Below, one piece after another: positions 19,617 to 32,504 of a stretch of 64,000 nt of DNA. Numbering within the stretch: the stretch's first letter is position 1; every line of letters begins with the position of its first letter. The position numbers and the translations under genes are program-made. The notes under the pieces were generated by a model that saw only the letters and a program-made list of their open reading frames with translations, was not told the origin of the DNA and ran no database searches. Origin of the DNA: an uncultured beta proteobacterium. Its GTDB lineage: Bacteria > Pseudomonadota > Gammaproteobacteria > Burkholderiales > Burkholderiaceae. The DNA lies in assembly GCA_903867305.1 (NCBI GenBank), contig CAIPQU010000045.1:1-64000 (forward strand). The letters are read 5' to 3'.

Positions 19617-19901
19617 TTACCAAATAGATTTTTTGACTTTTTGGAAGTCAGTGAAAAAACTTTCAACGTTTTTTTGTTTAACGACTAATTCTTTTTTCTG
19701 AGCCTCAGCCTCAGCGTGCTTTTGTAAGTCAGATTTCAGGGCTGCTTGTAAGGGCGTTGAAGGTGGCGGAGCATCAGCTTCACGAGCCTTTTGCTGAATC
19801 GCAGCAAGTGCTTTTGAACAATCTGCACATGTCGATAAACCTCGCTCTTTTCGCTCCGCGTTAAGTGGTTGTAAACAATTTCTACAAACTTTAGCTTGCA
19901 T
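19617..19901 (-). CDS. Small zinc-ribbon-like hypothetical protein
   Basis: 94 aa; 'CRNCLQPLN...LSTCADCSKA' paired CxxC followed by a helical Lys/Ala/Glu-rich region. Confidence 0.6.
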   Translation of the reverse strand: MQAKVCRNCLQPLNAERKERGLSTCADCSKALAAIQQKAREADAPPPSTPLQAALKSDLQKHAEAEAQKKELVVKQKNVESFFTDFQKVKKSIW

Positions 19902-20224
19902 AAACCTTTGTCACCTAATTATTTAATAATACTTGTCTTTAACTGAACGAACTACCATGTAAGGGTCATAATAATGACACGCTATAACTCTTATGTAACA
20001 AATATTATACTTCATCCACAAAATTTACAAGGGGGATGCCCCCTTCCTGATATAAAGTGTTTGTTTTCAGCCACTTCTTAAGGAAATCTCACTCAATTGG
20101 TTGATATTAATCCCTTATTTAATTATTAAAATTAAAACTTTTATAAATAAGAAACTAAATGTTCTAGTGATTGATGTTTTTCAGAAACATGTTTTAATAA
20201 TATATATTAATTTGGAGACAGCAG

Positions 20225-21424
20225 ATGAAAAAAATATTTTTCACATTATTATTCACTATTTTTTCCGCTCAGCTATGCTTTGGCGAAATTCCTGAAAGAA
20301 ACCTAGAGGAGCTTAAGGCTGAATCGCAATTCCGCGCTGATCGTGGAGCATATCCTATGGGTGGCATCTCCTCTGGAGATGCGAAAGAGGCCTTAGCTCT
20401 TATTAAAAATCGTGATCGCGATGAGTGGGCAAAGGGCTGGGGGGCAGTTGCACAGAAATATCTTGATGAAGGTAAAAAAGCATCTAATCCAAAGGATGCG
20501 GGTATTGCTTTTAGAAAAGCTTGGCGGCTATTTTATATGGCCCAATGGCCAGTACCGAACTCAAAAGGTAAACAAGATGCCTATGATCAAGCCATCGAGG
20601 CCTACTCCTCTTATGCCAAAACGCTTACGCCACAACTTCAAGTTGTCAAAATTCCTTTTGGAAACAAATCGATTACAGCTTATGTCAGAATGCCGGCTAA
20701 TGTGCAAGGTAAGGTTCCCATGATTTTAGCAATCAGTGGGCTCGACAGCAGAAAAGAAACTGTCGCGGAGGGTTATGGGCCAATTTTGGAACATGGTATT
20801 GGTTTCATCGCTGTTGATGGCCCAGGTACTGGACAAGCCCCTGTCAAAGTGAGTACCACCGCTGATAAAATGTTTAGCGCAGTTTTAGACTATATCTACA
20901 AAATGCCTAACGTGGATACTTCGAGGATTGTGGTTTCAGGAGTGAGTTTTGGTGGGTATTGGGCGGCAAAATTAGCCTTCACCGAAAAAGACCGTATTAT
21001 CGGCTCCGTAGCCCAATCACCTCCCATTCATGAGTTCTTCTCACCAGAATTTTTAGTGAATAATACGATGGGTAATCGAGAATACCTGTTCGATCTTGCC
21101 CCAGCATTTATTAATGTTTTTGAAGGGGCTAATAATGTCGATGATCTTGCACGTATCATGCCACCAATGTCATTAAAAACCATGGGCTTACTTGATAAGC
21201 CCTCTGCGCCAATGCTGATCGTTGGTGGCACAAAAGATACACAAGTGCCCATTTCTGATCTTGAACTTCTAGCGCGCTCCGGATCAGCTCCTAATTACTC
21301 TTGGATTAACCCAGTCGGTGGGCACTTGGGTCGTGAAATCAAGGGTTGGACTGATCCCGTGATACTCAATAAAATCATTATTCCTTGGGAAGTGAATCTG
21401 ATTAAAAATCACCAACCAAAGTAA
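20225..21424 (+). CDS. Exported alpha/beta hydrolase (FrsA/DUF1100-like esterase)
   Basis: Signal peptide; nucleophile elbow 'VVSGVSFGGYWAAKLA'; 'GTKDTQVPISDLELL' and C-terminal 'GGHLG'. Confidence 0.8.
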   Translation: MKKIFFTLLFTIFSAQLCFGEIPERNLEELKAESQFRADRGAYPMGGISSGDAKEALALIKNRDRDEWAKGWGAVAQKYLDEGKKASNPKDAGIAFRKAWRLFYMAQWPVPNSKGKQDAYDQAIEAYSSYAKTLTPQLQVVKIPFGNKSITAYVRMPANVQGKVPMILAISGLDSRKETVAEGYGPILEHGIGFIAVDGPGTGQAPVKVSTTADKMFSAVLDYIYKMPNVDTSRIVVSGVSFGGYWAAKLAFTEKDRIIGSVAQSPPIHEFFSPEFLVNNTMGNREYLFDLAPAFINVFEGANNVDDLARIMPPMSLKTMGLLDKPSAPMLIVGGTKDTQVPISDLELLARSGSAPNYSWINPVGGHLGREIKGWTDPVILNKIIIPWEVNLIKNHQPK

Positions 21425-21427
21425 ATT

Positions 21428-22750
21428 TTACTGAGTTATTGGGAGCAGTTTTTCAAGGCCTGCCATATACCTTTGCAGAGGTTCAGGAATTTTGATGCTG
21501 CCATCGGCTTGCTGATTATTTTCAATCAATGCAACTAAACAACGGCCCACAGCAAGTCCGGAGCCATTTAAAGTATGGATTAACTCTGGCTTATTCTGCC
21601 CATCCTTCATCCTAGCCTGCATTCTACGGGCCTGAAAATCCCACATCGTGGAACATGAACTAATCTCACGATAGGTGTTTTGCGATGGAATCCAAGCTTC
21701 TAAGTCATATGTTTTCGCACTACCAAATCCCATATCACCAGTACATAACAATACTTTGCGATAAGGTATCCCCAGCCCCTCAAGGATCGCTTGTGCGTGA
21801 AGCGTTAATTGCTCAAGAGCCTCTAAAGATTGATCAGGCTTGATAAATTGCACCAACTCAACTTTTTCAAATTGATGTTGACGAATCATCCCTCGAACAT
21901 CACGACCATAAGCTCCAGCCTCAGACCGAAAACACGGTGTATGTGAAACATACTTGATCGGTAACTCTTGTGAATTAAAAATAACATCTCGAGCCAAATT
22001 TGTCACGGGCACTTCAGCGGTAGGAATTAAATAAAAATTCTCTGTTGCTGCAGCATCTTGTTCAACAACTCCTTCTTCAGCTATTTTTCGAGGAACTTTA
22101 AATAAATCTTCCTCGAATTTAGGTAATTGTCCTGTACCACGCATACTCGCAGCATTCACCATAAAAGGCACATTGATCTCTTGGTACATGTGTTTTTCAG
22201 TATGCAAATCCAACATGTATTGGGCTAAAGCACGATGCAATTTCGCTAACGCACCTTTCAAAACGACAAATCGAGATCCTGTAATTTTGGCAGCAGATTC
22301 AAAATCTAAACCATGTAAAACACCTAAATCAACGTGATCTTTAATCGTAAAGTCAAACTGTGGCAAAGATCCCCATTTGAGGATCTCGACATTACCAGTT
22401 TCATCTAGGCCAAACGGTACAGAATCATGAGGTAAATTCGGAATACCCATCATGAAGTCAGATATCTCTTTTTGTAAATTTTCTAGTTGGACGGTTGCTA
22501 ACGAAAGGGATTGATTACACTCTAAAGACTGAGACATTTCCGCAGACGCATCTTCGCCTTTGGATTTTTTGATACCAATTTGCTTAGCTAGTTGATTGCG
22601 CTGAGCCTGCAGTTCCTCAGCACTAGCTTGTAATGTTTTACGCTGAGTTTCTAACTTGGTATACAACTCAACGTCTAAATGAAATCGACGAGTAGCTAAT
22701 TTTTGTGCAACCAAGTTGACATCTTTGCGGAGTAATTGAGGATCAATCAT
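21428..22750 (-). CDS. serS: Seryl-tRNA synthetase
   Basis: N-terminal coiled coil plus class II motifs '[33 protein letters not shown]' and '[20 protein letters not shown]'. Confidence 0.98.
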   Translation of the reverse strand: MIDPQLLRKDVNLVAQKLATRRFHLDVELYTKLETQRKTLQASAEELQAQRNQLAKQIGIKKSKGEDASAEMSQSLECNQSLSLATVQLENLQKEISDFMMGIPNLPHDSVPFGLDETGNVEILKWGSLPQFDFTIKDHVDLGVLHGLDFESAAKITGSRFVVLKGALAKLHRALAQYMLDLHTEKHMYQEINVPFMVNAASMRGTGQLPKFEEDLFKVPRKIAEEGVVEQDAAATENFYLIPTAEVPVTNLARDVIFNSQELPIKYVSHTPCFRSEAGAYGRDVRGMIRQHQFEKVELVQFIKPDQSLEALEQLTLHAQAILEGLGIPYRKVLLCTGDMGFGSAKTYDLEAWIPSQNTYREISSCSTMWDFQARRMQARMKDGQNKPELIHTLNGSGLAVGRCLVALIENNQQADGSIKIPEPLQRYMAGLEKLLPITQ

Positions 22751-22777
22751 AGTTCAATCATTCAGTAGAAAAAACAA

Positions 22778-23434
22778 TTAGGGAAGTTTGACAACATCGG
22801 TTCCTGGAGGCGGTTTAAAAACAAACTCCGACGCAGATATCGTCAGATTTGTTCTTAAATGACTCAAGGTTAACAAAACAACATTACCAAAATTATCTCT
22901 CAATTCCATAGCGTAAGGCAGATTATTCATCATGCCTACCCCAATCTTACGGTAAGGGATATCGTCCCCCCCAGACTTGTTCAGCTTGGGAGTTAACTCT
23001 AACCAAGTTAACTCACCTTTCTTCCCAGCCGGGGTAATATCAAAGAATTGTTCAATAGCGGTATCGCCAAATAATATCGCAGCAGGAGTAGATGCAAGGG
23101 CTTGCGTAGCTTTTCGATAAGTCACTTGATTGAGGTCTTTATCCCACATCGCGATTTGCTTACCATCGCCAACCAGCTTTTGTTGATAGGGTTTAGAGAC
23201 CTCCCAAACAAATTTACCCGGTCGGAGAAACATAAAATGCCCAGATAATTCTTTTAATACTTTCGGTTGACCATCACTACCAATCGAAACCTGTTGTTGG
23301 ACAAAGTCACCTGCAGAACTTTTTGCGGATGCTGAGAATATTTTTAATTGCTCAACCGCATCGGCGGCCCAAATCGTCGCCCCATAGAATACCAAGAACG
23401 ATAAGATGAACCATTGACAGACCTTTTTCATCAT
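22778..23434 (-). CDS. lolA: Outer membrane lipoprotein carrier protein LolA
   Basis: Signal peptide, 'GHFMFLRPGKFVWEVSKPYQQKLVGDGKQIAMWDKDLNQVTYR'. Confidence 0.92.
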   Translation of the reverse strand: MMKKVCQWFILSFLVFYGATIWAADAVEQLKIFSASAKSSAGDFVQQQVSIGSDGQPKVLKELSGHFMFLRPGKFVWEVSKPYQQKLVGDGKQIAMWDKDLNQVTYRKATQALASTPAAILFGDTAIEQFFDITPAGKKGELTWLELTPKLNKSGGDDIPYRKIGVGMMNNLPYAMELRDNFGNVVLLTLSHLRTNLTISASEFVFKPPPGTDVVKLP

Positions 23435-23448
23435 TCAACCTATTTTAA

Positions 23449-25797
23449 TTAGCGTGAAATGGTGTTCGGAGCAAGAATCTCTCGACTACCCGAACCAGAC
23501 ATTTTAGAAACAAGGCCTGCTTTTTCCATATCCTCTAATAAACGCGCTGCACGGTTATACCCAATCCGTAAATGTCGCTGTACTAAAGAAATCGATGCGC
23601 GCTTATTTTCAAGGACAATCGCCACCGCCTGATCATATAAAGGATCAGACTCCCCTCCACTTTCTTCACCTAATCCACCGTCAGCATTATCTGCAGGGTT
23701 ATCGAGGATCTCATCAATATAGTTAGGCGAATTTCGCTCTTTTAACCAATTCACTACACGTTGAACTTCATCGTCAGAAACAAAGGCGCCGTGCGCCCGA
23801 ATAGGCTGACCTGTTCCTGGAGGCATATAAAGCATATCGCCCATCCCCAACAATGTCTCTGCACCCTGCTGATCTAAAATTGTTCTACTATCAATCCGGC
23901 TACTGACCTGAAAGGATAAACGGGAAGGAATATTTGCTTTAATAAGTCCAGTAATCACATCAACACTCGGTCTTTGTGTGGCTAAGATCAAATGAATTCC
24001 TGCAGCACGAGCTTTTTGAGCGATCCGAGCAATTAACTCTTCTAATTTTTTACCCACCACCATCATTAAGTCAGCTAACTCATCAATCACAATGACAATC
24101 GTTGGTGCCTTATAAAGCGGCTCGGGATCATCAGGCGTGAGGCTGAATGGATTAAATAAATGTGATCCTGCCTCTTCCGCTTCGGCAATTTTTTTATTAA
24201 AGCCTGCTAAATTCCTAACCCCAAATTTACTCATTAACTTGTAACGCCGATCCATCTCTTTAACAGCCCATTGCAAAGCGTTCGATGCTTGACGCATATC
24301 AGTGACAACGGGCGTGAGTAAATGCGGAATGTCTTCATACATCGCCATCTCCAGCATTTTTGGATCAATCAAAATCAAACGAACTTCGTCAGGCTTTGTT
24401 TTAAATAATAAGGATAAGATCATGGCATTAATCCCCACCGATTTACCCGATCCAGTAGTCCCCGCCACTAACATATGAGGCATTTTGGCCAAATCAGCCA
24501 CCATTGGTTGTCCAGAGATATCTTTACCTAAAGCTAAAGTAAGTAGCGACTGGCTAGAGTTATAGACTTGGGAACTCAAAATCTCGGACAAACTAATCAT
24601 CTGACGTTTCGGATTAGGGACCTCTAATCCCATATACGTTTTGCCGGGAATGGTTTCAACGACTCGTAAGGCTTGTGTACCCAAGGCACGATTAAGATCT
24701 TTACTAAGATTGACAATTTGGCTTCCCTTTACTCCAAGAGCAGGTTCAATCTCATAGCGGGTAATAACAGGTCCAGGATAAGCAGCAATAACTTTGACTT
24801 CAACACCAAAATCTTTTAATTTGCGCTCAATCAGGCGGGAAGTAAACTCTAGGGTGTCCGCAGAAATATTTTCTATAACTACTGGTGCATCATCTAATAA
24901 AGAAAGTGGTGGCAACTCAGAATCAGGGATTTCTTCAAATAAAATCTGCTGTTTTTCACGCTCAACCCGCTCACTTTTTTGAATCACTGGTTCTTGACGA
25001 ACGATTTGTATAGGCTCTTCAACCTCAAATTTTTCTAACTCACCTTCCACAAGCTCTTCACGTTCTTCAGCCGCTGCTTCACCAATCTTACGGTCTTCTG
25101 CGGAAGACTGTTTGTTTCTTAACAACATAAAAGCAAGCTCTAGACTGCGCCCTACTTTTTCAGATAATCCAATCCATGAAAAATGGAGAAATAAGGACAA
25201 TCCTGAGAAAAAGATAAATAGTAAAAATAAGGTTGAACCTGTAAATCCGAGTAAATGTTGTAAAGGGTCGCCGATGGCTTCACCCAATACTCCACCTGGA
25301 AAATTAGGCATTGGTAACTTTAAGGAATACATACGAATCGACTCAAGGGCCACACTTGAAGACAATGTCATTAAAAAACCCAGCCAACGAACCATCCATG
25401 AATCTCGAAGTTGATATAGAGGCTCATCTTCTTGAGGAAGTTGTACATAGACGATTTTTTGCCAACCAGCAAAAACGCGACGAGCAAAGACCACGACCCA
25501 CCAATAAGCAGAAATCCCAAAAATAAATAACATTAAATCGGAAAGATAAGCTCCCGCTCTTCCTCCAAGATTTTTAATCGGGCCGCCAGTATTATTTGAC
25601 CAGGCTGGATCGGTTTGATGGTACGTTACTAAAATTAAAAATAGACCACAACATGCCGCGAGGGAGAGCAACCACCTGATTTCAGTGACTAATTTCTGAA
25701 AACGCTCGGCATTTTCGGAAGGTGGGTTTATCTCAGCATCCGAGCCATAGGATGCTTTAGCGCGTAATGATCTTGGTTGAACAGTGTTTCGCCCCAT
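23449..25797 (-). CDS. ftsK: DNA translocase FtsK
   Basis: N-terminal TMs, '[25 protein letters not shown]' Walker A, C-terminal gamma winged-helix '[30 protein letters not shown]'. Confidence 0.97.
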   Translation of the reverse strand: MGRNTVQPRSLRAKASYGSDAEINPPSENAERFQKLVTEIRWLLSLAACCGLFLILVTYHQTDPAWSNNTGGPIKNLGGRAGAYLSDLMLFIFGISAYWWVVVFARRVFAGWQKIVYVQLPQEDEPLYQLRDSWMVRWLGFLMTLSSSVALESIRMYSLKLPMPNFPGGVLGEAIGDPLQHLLGFTGSTLFLLFIFFSGLSLFLHFSWIGLSEKVGRSLELAFMLLRNKQSSAEDRKIGEAAAEEREELVEGELEKFEVEEPIQIVRQEPVIQKSERVEREKQQILFEEIPDSELPPLSLLDDAPVVIENISADTLEFTSRLIERKLKDFGVEVKVIAAYPGPVITRYEIEPALGVKGSQIVNLSKDLNRALGTQALRVVETIPGKTYMGLEVPNPKRQMISLSEILSSQVYNSSQSLLTLALGKDISGQPMVADLAKMPHMLVAGTTGSGKSVGINAMILSLLFKTKPDEVRLILIDPKMLEMAMYEDIPHLLTPVVTDMRQASNALQWAVKEMDRRYKLMSKFGVRNLAGFNKKIAEAEEAGSHLFNPFSLTPDDPEPLYKAPTIVIVIDELADLMMVVGKKLEELIARIAQKARAAGIHLILATQRPSVDVITGLIKANIPSRLSFQVSSRIDSRTILDQQGAETLLGMGDMLYMPPGTGQPIRAHGAFVSDDEVQRVVNWLKERNSPNYIDEILDNPADNADGGLGEESGGESDPLYDQAVAIVLENKRASISLVQRHLRIGYNRAARLLEDMEKAGLVSKMSGSGSREILAPNTISR

Positions 25798-25889
25798 ATA
25801 GTCCCTATTGTAAACCTCGTCATCAAAATGATGGGATTTTTAGAAGATCTGCTCTGTAGAACTTGAATCTCATTTAATACTTATAATAA

Positions 25890-26849
<960 letters not shown>

Positions 26850-26867
26850 TCCCAGGTCACCAATAGT

Positions 26868-26898
26868 AAAAAAGCCAAGCTTGATGCTTGGCTTTTTT
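26868..26898. terminator. Bidirectional intrinsic terminator between trxB and hppA
   Basis: AAAAAAGCCAAGC-TTGAT-GCTTGGCTTTTTT; perfect stem with A- and T-tracts between convergent genes. Confidence 0.92.
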
Positions 26899-26912
26899 AT
26901 GAGTCTTACAAC

Positions 26913-28967
26913 TTATTTCATGATCGGCAATAAAGGCACAATCAATAAAGCAACGATATTAATAATCTTAATTAATGGATTGACCGCTGGGCCCGCTGTA
27001 TCTTTATAAGGGTCACCAACAGTATCGCCAGTCACAGCAGCTTTATGAGCCTCTGAACCTTTGCCGCCATAATGTCCATCTTCAATATACTTTTTGGCAT
27101 TATCCCAAGCACCACCACCTGTACACATGGAGATTGCGACAAACAAGCCCGTCACAATGGTTCCCATTAGTAAACCACCAAGGGCTTCAGGTCCTAAAAA
27201 TAAGCCTACCAAAATAGGTACCACTACCGGCAATAAGGAAGGTATGATCATTTCTTTAATCGCAGCAGTCGTCAACATATCTACAGCACGACCATATTCT
27301 GGCTTACCAGATCCATCCATAATGCCCGCGATATCTCTAAACTGACGACGCACTTCCTCGACTACTGCTCCAGCACTTCTACCAACAGCCTCCATAGCCA
27401 TCGCGCCAAATAAGTAAGGAATTAATCCGCCAATAAATAAGCCAATAATGACCAGGTGATTGGAGAGATCAAAACTCACTTTTTGACCAGCACCCTCGAG
27501 AGCATTTGTATAGTCAGCAAAGAGTACCAAGGCCGCTAGTCCAGCAGAACCAATCGCATAACCTTTCGTTACGGCTTTCGTCGTATTACCAACGGCATCT
27601 AAAGGATCGGTAATATTTCTGACAGACTCCGGCATCTCAGCCATCTCTGCAATACCACCTGCATTATCGGTAATTGGTCCATAAGCATCTAAAGCAACCA
27701 CAATTCCTGCCATGGACAACATCGATGTAGCTGCAATCGCAATACCGTAAATATCTGCTAATGCAAAAGAAGCATAAATCGCTGCACAAACAAATAAAAC
27801 TGGCCATGCTGTAGATTTCATGGAAATACCTAAACCAGCAATAATGTTAGTACCGTGACCTTTGGTGGAAGCCTCTGCAACATGTTGCACTGGAGCATAG
27901 TTCGTGCCAGTGTAATATTCTGTAATCCAAACCAATGCGGCTGTTAAAAGCAGTCCAATAACGGTGCAACCAAATAAACGCATTTGACTACCAGCGCCCA
28001 ATACATCATCAGGAATCAACCAGTTGGTGACAAAATAAAATCCAATCAACGATAAAACACCTGCAATCATTAAGCCTTTATATAAGGCAGGCATGACGTT
28101 TTTCATTCCTGGAGTGGCTTTAACAAAGCTACATCCAATAATCGATGCCAAGATCGATAAACCACCTAGAACTAGAGGATACGTAACAGCAATAGCCCCA
28201 GCTGAACTAATTTTGAGAGCCCCTAAAACCATCGTTGCAATTAGGGTCACGGCATAGGTTTCAAATAAGTCGGCAGCCATACCAGCACAATCACCAACGT
28301 TGTCACCAACGTTATCCGCAATCACTGCAGGGTTCCGTGGATCATCCTCCGGAATTCCTGCTTCAACCTTACCAACTAAGTCAGCACCAACGTCAGCACC
28401 TTTCGTGAAAATACCACCGCCTAAACGTGCAAAAATCGAAATTAAGGATGATCCAAAAGCTAATCCAACCAGTGGATGCAAAATTGCAGAAAGCTCTTTA
28501 CCTGAACCTTGTGAGCTGAGGAACATGTAAAAACCACCGACGCCTAAGATCCCTAATCCAACGACCAGCATACCTGTAATCGCGCCACCCTTAAAGGCAA
28601 CATTCAGTGCTTCATTCATACCAATAGTTGCTGCTTGTGCAGTTCGAACATTGGCTTTCACCGAAACATTCATCCCAATAAAACCACAGGCACCTGAAAG
28701 TACTGCACCAATCACAAACCCTAAGGCCGTGGTGATGTCTAAAAAGACTCCCATCAATATCGCCAAAATAACGCCAACGATCGCAATCGTCGTATATTGT
28801 CTTGATAAATAAGCAGATGCTCCTTGTTGAATCGCCGCTGCAATCTCCTGCATTCTGGCATTTCCGGCATCTTGAGAAAGAATCCAACTTCTGGTTACCA
28901 AACCATAAACTACCGCAATAATCCCGCAGATCATTGCGAAATAAATACCCATTTGTACTGATGTCAT
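26913..28967 (-). CDS. hppA: Membrane-bound proton-translocating pyrophosphatase
   Basis: '[54 protein letters not shown]' signature; multiple TMs. Confidence 0.97.
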   Translation of the reverse strand: MTSVQMGIYFAMICGIIAVVYGLVTRSWILSQDAGNARMQEIAAAIQQGASAYLSRQYTTIAIVGVILAILMGVFLDITTALGFVIGAVLSGACGFIGMNVSVKANVRTAQAATIGMNEALNVAFKGGAITGMLVVGLGILGVGGFYMFLSSQGSGKELSAILHPLVGLAFGSSLISIFARLGGGIFTKGADVGADLVGKVEAGIPEDDPRNPAVIADNVGDNVGDCAGMAADLFETYAVTLIATMVLGALKISSAGAIAVTYPLVLGGLSILASIIGCSFVKATPGMKNVMPALYKGLMIAGVLSLIGFYFVTNWLIPDDVLGAGSQMRLFGCTVIGLLLTAALVWITEYYTGTNYAPVQHVAEASTKGHGTNIIAGLGISMKSTAWPVLFVCAAIYASFALADIYGIAIAATSMLSMAGIVVALDAYGPITDNAGGIAEMAEMPESVRNITDPLDAVGNTTKAVTKGYAIGSAGLAALVLFADYTNALEGAGQKVSFDLSNHLVIIGLFIGGLIPYLFGAMAMEAVGRSAGAVVEEVRRQFRDIAGIMDGSGKPEYGRAVDMLTTAAIKEMIIPSLLPVVVPILVGLFLGPEALGGLLMGTIVTGLFVAISMCTGGGAWDNAKKYIEDGHYGGKGSEAHKAAVTGDTVGDPYKDTAGPAVNPLIKIINIVALLIVPLLPIMK

Positions 28968-29176
28968 TTTTTAGAATCTCCGTTTTTTATACAACCGACC
29001 TATCTTATCGATGAGAATTCAAATTGACAAGAGTTTGTCCTACTCCATAACCCTAATAAGTAATAACCCTTATGTTAAAATTTGAGTACCGAATACAATA
29101 ACTAATGACTTCAACCGATGCATCATTATTTGTTAAAAACCAACTCGATCTTTTACACTGGGATGAATAAAAAACT

Positions 29177-29716
29177 ATGAGCTTAGATAACGTAACCCCT
29201 GGTAAAAACCTACCCAAACACTTCAATGTAATTATTGAAATCCCGATGAATGCCGATCCGGTGAAATATGAGGTCGATAAAGAATCAGGTGCGATTTTTG
29301 TGGATCGGTTTATGGGTACAGCGATGCACTACCCCTGTAATTATGGATATATCCCAAAAACGATCTCGGATGATGGCGATCCTGTCGATGTTCTCGTCAT
29401 TACCCCTTTTCCTTTAATCCATGGGGTGGTGGTCTCTTGCCGCGCCATTGGAATCCTTCTCATGGAAGATGAAGCTGGTGGAGACGCTAAAGTACTAGCC
29501 GTTCCTGAAGACAAAATTTTATCGATCTACACCCACTGGCAAAAACCTGAGGATATGAACCCTCTGCGCCTCAACCAAATCAAACACTTTTTTGAGCACT
29601 ACAAAGACCTTGAGGCTGGTAAATGGGTCAAAATTAAGGGTTGGGAAGGCCCTGAGTCAGCTCATCAAGAAATCCTGCAAGGTATTGAACGCTATAATCA
29701 AGAGCAGAATTCTTAA
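29177..29716 (+). CDS. ppa: Inorganic pyrophosphatase (soluble, family I)
   Basis: '[48 protein letters not shown]'. Confidence 0.97.
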   Translation: MSLDNVTPGKNLPKHFNVIIEIPMNADPVKYEVDKESGAIFVDRFMGTAMHYPCNYGYIPKTISDDGDPVDVLVITPFPLIHGVVVSCRAIGILLMEDEAGGDAKVLAVPEDKILSIYTHWQKPEDMNPLRLNQIKHFFEHYKDLEAGKWVKIKGWEGPESAHQEILQGIERYNQEQNS

Positions 29717-29743
29717 AGACACTTGACTCATTGACGGAATACC

Positions 29744-31378
29744 TTGAATACCTCCAAACTCACCATCGCTCTTGCGCAATGCAATTTTTTACTTGGTGAC
29801 TTAAAAGGTAATTCAGAAAAAATTGTTGAACAAGCGAAGCTGGCAGCTTCTGCAGGTGCTCAAGTTCTTGTTACCCCAGAACTATCTCTGACTGGATATC
29901 CTCCTGAGGATCTCCTTTTCAGAGAAGCTTTCTTGAAAGACGTGGAAACTCAGTTAGAACAGCTTCGTTTAGCGCTGGCTGAGTTCAAAGATCTGCATGT
30001 GGTGGTAGGCCATCCTCAACGTGCCGAGCTGAATGATCAACTCAAACTTTTTAATCAAGCCACCGTATTTTGCCAAGGCCAACTGGTGGCCTCTTATTCC
30101 AAACAGTTTTTACCCAACTCGGAAGTGTTTGATGAAGTACGCTACTTCGCCCCGGGTAATCAACCCTGTGTATTTGAAGTTGCTGGAGTTCGGCTAGGTC
30201 TCATTATCTGTGAGGATGCCTGGCACTCTGGCCCCGCAATGCAAGCGAAACAAGCTGGTGCTGAACTTTTAATTATTCCAAATGCTTCGCCATTTCATAT
30301 GGATAAGATGCAACTACGGCAAGACGTGATTAAAGCCCAATCAGTTCAATTACAAATACCAGCCATCTATGTCAACTTAGTTGGTGGGCAAGATGAATTA
30401 ATTTTTGATGGTGCATCTTTCGCACTCAACGCCGCTGGGGAAATGATTCATCTTGCGCCACAGTTTGTTGAACACCTGAGCTTCGTGACGTATGCCAATC
30501 ATCAACTGGAAAAAGGAGTGATTGCTCCAACATTCAGCCTTGAAAAACAAGTCTATGACGCCCTCGTTTTAGGTGTCAAAGACTACATAGGTAAAAACGG
30601 ATTTCCTGGAGCGATTCTCGGCTTATCCGGTGGCGTTGACTCAGCACTGGTTCTCGCCATCGCGGTGGACGCTATTGGTGCTGACCGCGTGCGTGCTGTG
30701 ATGATGCCATCACGCTATACCGCTGACATCTCTTGGATAGATGCTAAAGAAATGGCTCATCGTCTTGGTGTGCAGTACGATGAAATTCCAATTGCTCCAA
30801 TGTTTGACGCCTTTGAATCAACCCTTGCAAAAGAATTTGCTGGGCTTTCTCCTGATGCAACTGAAGAAAATATTCAAGCTCGTGTGCGGGGAACGTTGCT
30901 GATGGCACTATCCAATAAATCTGGTCGTATTGTTCTTACGACCGGCAATAAGAGTGAAATGGCCGTTGGTTATTGCACACTTTACGGAGATATGGCGGGT
31001 GGTTTTGCTGTGATTAAAGACGTTGTAAAAACCCTTGTTTATCGCCTTTGTTATTATCGTAATGGTATATCGTCGGTAATTCCTGAACGTATTATTACCC
31101 GCCCCCCTTCCGCAGAACTTCGTCCTGATCAAAAAGACCAAGATAGCTTGCCACCTTATGACATCTTAGATGCGATCCTAGAAAACTATATGGAGAAAGA
31201 TGTTCCGATCGAAAAGCTGTTAAATGCTGGATTTTTGAAAGATGATGTTGAAAAAGTCACACGTTTGATCAAAATTAATGAATATAAACGTAGGCAATCT
31301 CCCATAGGTGTCAGGATTACTCAACGCGCCTTTGGTCGCGACTGGAGATATCCAATTACTTCCAAATATCGCGGTTAA
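29744..31378 (+). CDS. nadE: Glutamine-dependent NAD+ synthetase
   Basis: N-terminal nitrilase domain ('GLIICEDAW') and C-terminal 'GLSGGVDSALVLAIAVDA' PP-loop; TTG start. Confidence 0.96.
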   Translation: MNTSKLTIALAQCNFLLGDLKGNSEKIVEQAKLAASAGAQVLVTPELSLTGYPPEDLLFREAFLKDVETQLEQLRLALAEFKDLHVVVGHPQRAELNDQLKLFNQATVFCQGQLVASYSKQFLPNSEVFDEVRYFAPGNQPCVFEVAGVRLGLIICEDAWHSGPAMQAKQAGAELLIIPNASPFHMDKMQLRQDVIKAQSVQLQIPAIYVNLVGGQDELIFDGASFALNAAGEMIHLAPQFVEHLSFVTYANHQLEKGVIAPTFSLEKQVYDALVLGVKDYIGKNGFPGAILGLSGGVDSALVLAIAVDAIGADRVRAVMMPSRYTADISWIDAKEMAHRLGVQYDEIPIAPMFDAFESTLAKEFAGLSPDATEENIQARVRGTLLMALSNKSGRIVLTTGNKSEMAVGYCTLYGDMAGGFAVIKDVVKTLVYRLCYYRNGISSVIPERIITRPPSAELRPDQKDQDSLPPYDILDAILENYMEKDVPIEKLLNAGFLKDDVEKVTRLIKINEYKRRQSPIGVRITQRAFGRDWRYPITSKYRG

Positions 31379-31799
<421 letters not shown>

Positions 31800-31802
31800 A
31801 GA

Positions 31803-32411
31803 TTACCTTCTAACCTTTTTAGCGGCTGGTCGAGCTGCTTTTTTTGCGGTCGGTCTCGTTGCTTTTTTCACTACAGGTGATTTTTTAGACATCTCAGCAG
31901 CTTTTTTTGCTACCTGATCAACTTGATGTTCTGCGTTTTCTAAAGCGTGATCAACCATCTTACGACCTTCTTTATAGACTTTAGCTCCAGCATCAGTCAC
32001 ATCCTTAACTAACTTGGATAACTCAGCACCTCCCATTGGCATCTTTTTCGCAGCTTGGTCAACATAATCATTTAAAGCTTCGCGCGCTTTTTCAAGGTGC
32101 CTATTGACATCTTCAGATGTTTCTTTACTGACTTGTTTGATAATGCCCTTAACTTTATTTTGGTAGGCGGTCATTCGGTTCACTGCATCATGTGTTGCCT
32201 TCGCCTGACTTTCCTTCAGGGCTGCAAAATCACTTTTAGCAGTTAACTTTGCTAAATCCATGGCATGATCCATGTTTGCTTTTAATTCTTGAACATGATG
32301 CTCACTTATTTGCTTTGCAGCCTCCATTAACTTGTGTGAAATGGCAAATAACTCTTTAGCCTTTTCGGTACTCCACGGCTTAAAATCATCTTGGCTCATC
32401 TTTATCTCCAA
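31803..32411 (-). CDS. Phasin family protein with basic Lys/Ala/Pro C-terminal tail
   Basis: Phasin-like amphipathic helices 'LMEAAKQISEHHVQELKANMDHAMDLAK'; tail 'KKATRPTAKKAARPAAKKVRR'. Confidence 0.85.
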   Translation of the reverse strand: MEIKMSQDDFKPWSTEKAKELFAISHKLMEAAKQISEHHVQELKANMDHAMDLAKLTAKSDFAALKESQAKATHDAVNRMTAYQNKVKGIIKQVSKETSEDVNRHLEKAREALNDYVDQAAKKMPMGGAELSKLVKDVTDAGAKVYKEGRKMVDHALENAEHQVDQVAKKAAEMSKKSPVVKKATRPTAKKAARPAAKKVRR

Positions 32412-32504
32412 TAGGTTTGGTGAATGTGAACTACCTTTACATACATGCTTTCTCTTACCCCCCTATATTAGCTCTTTCCTGTAAGACATTACAATACTAA
32501 GAAC

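Noticed and set aside
20101-20295. 64-aa ORF upstream of and overlapping the exported hydrolase
   Set aside because: Low-complexity Ile/Lys/Asn translation of AT-rich intergenic DNA; overlaps the hydrolase start in another frame.
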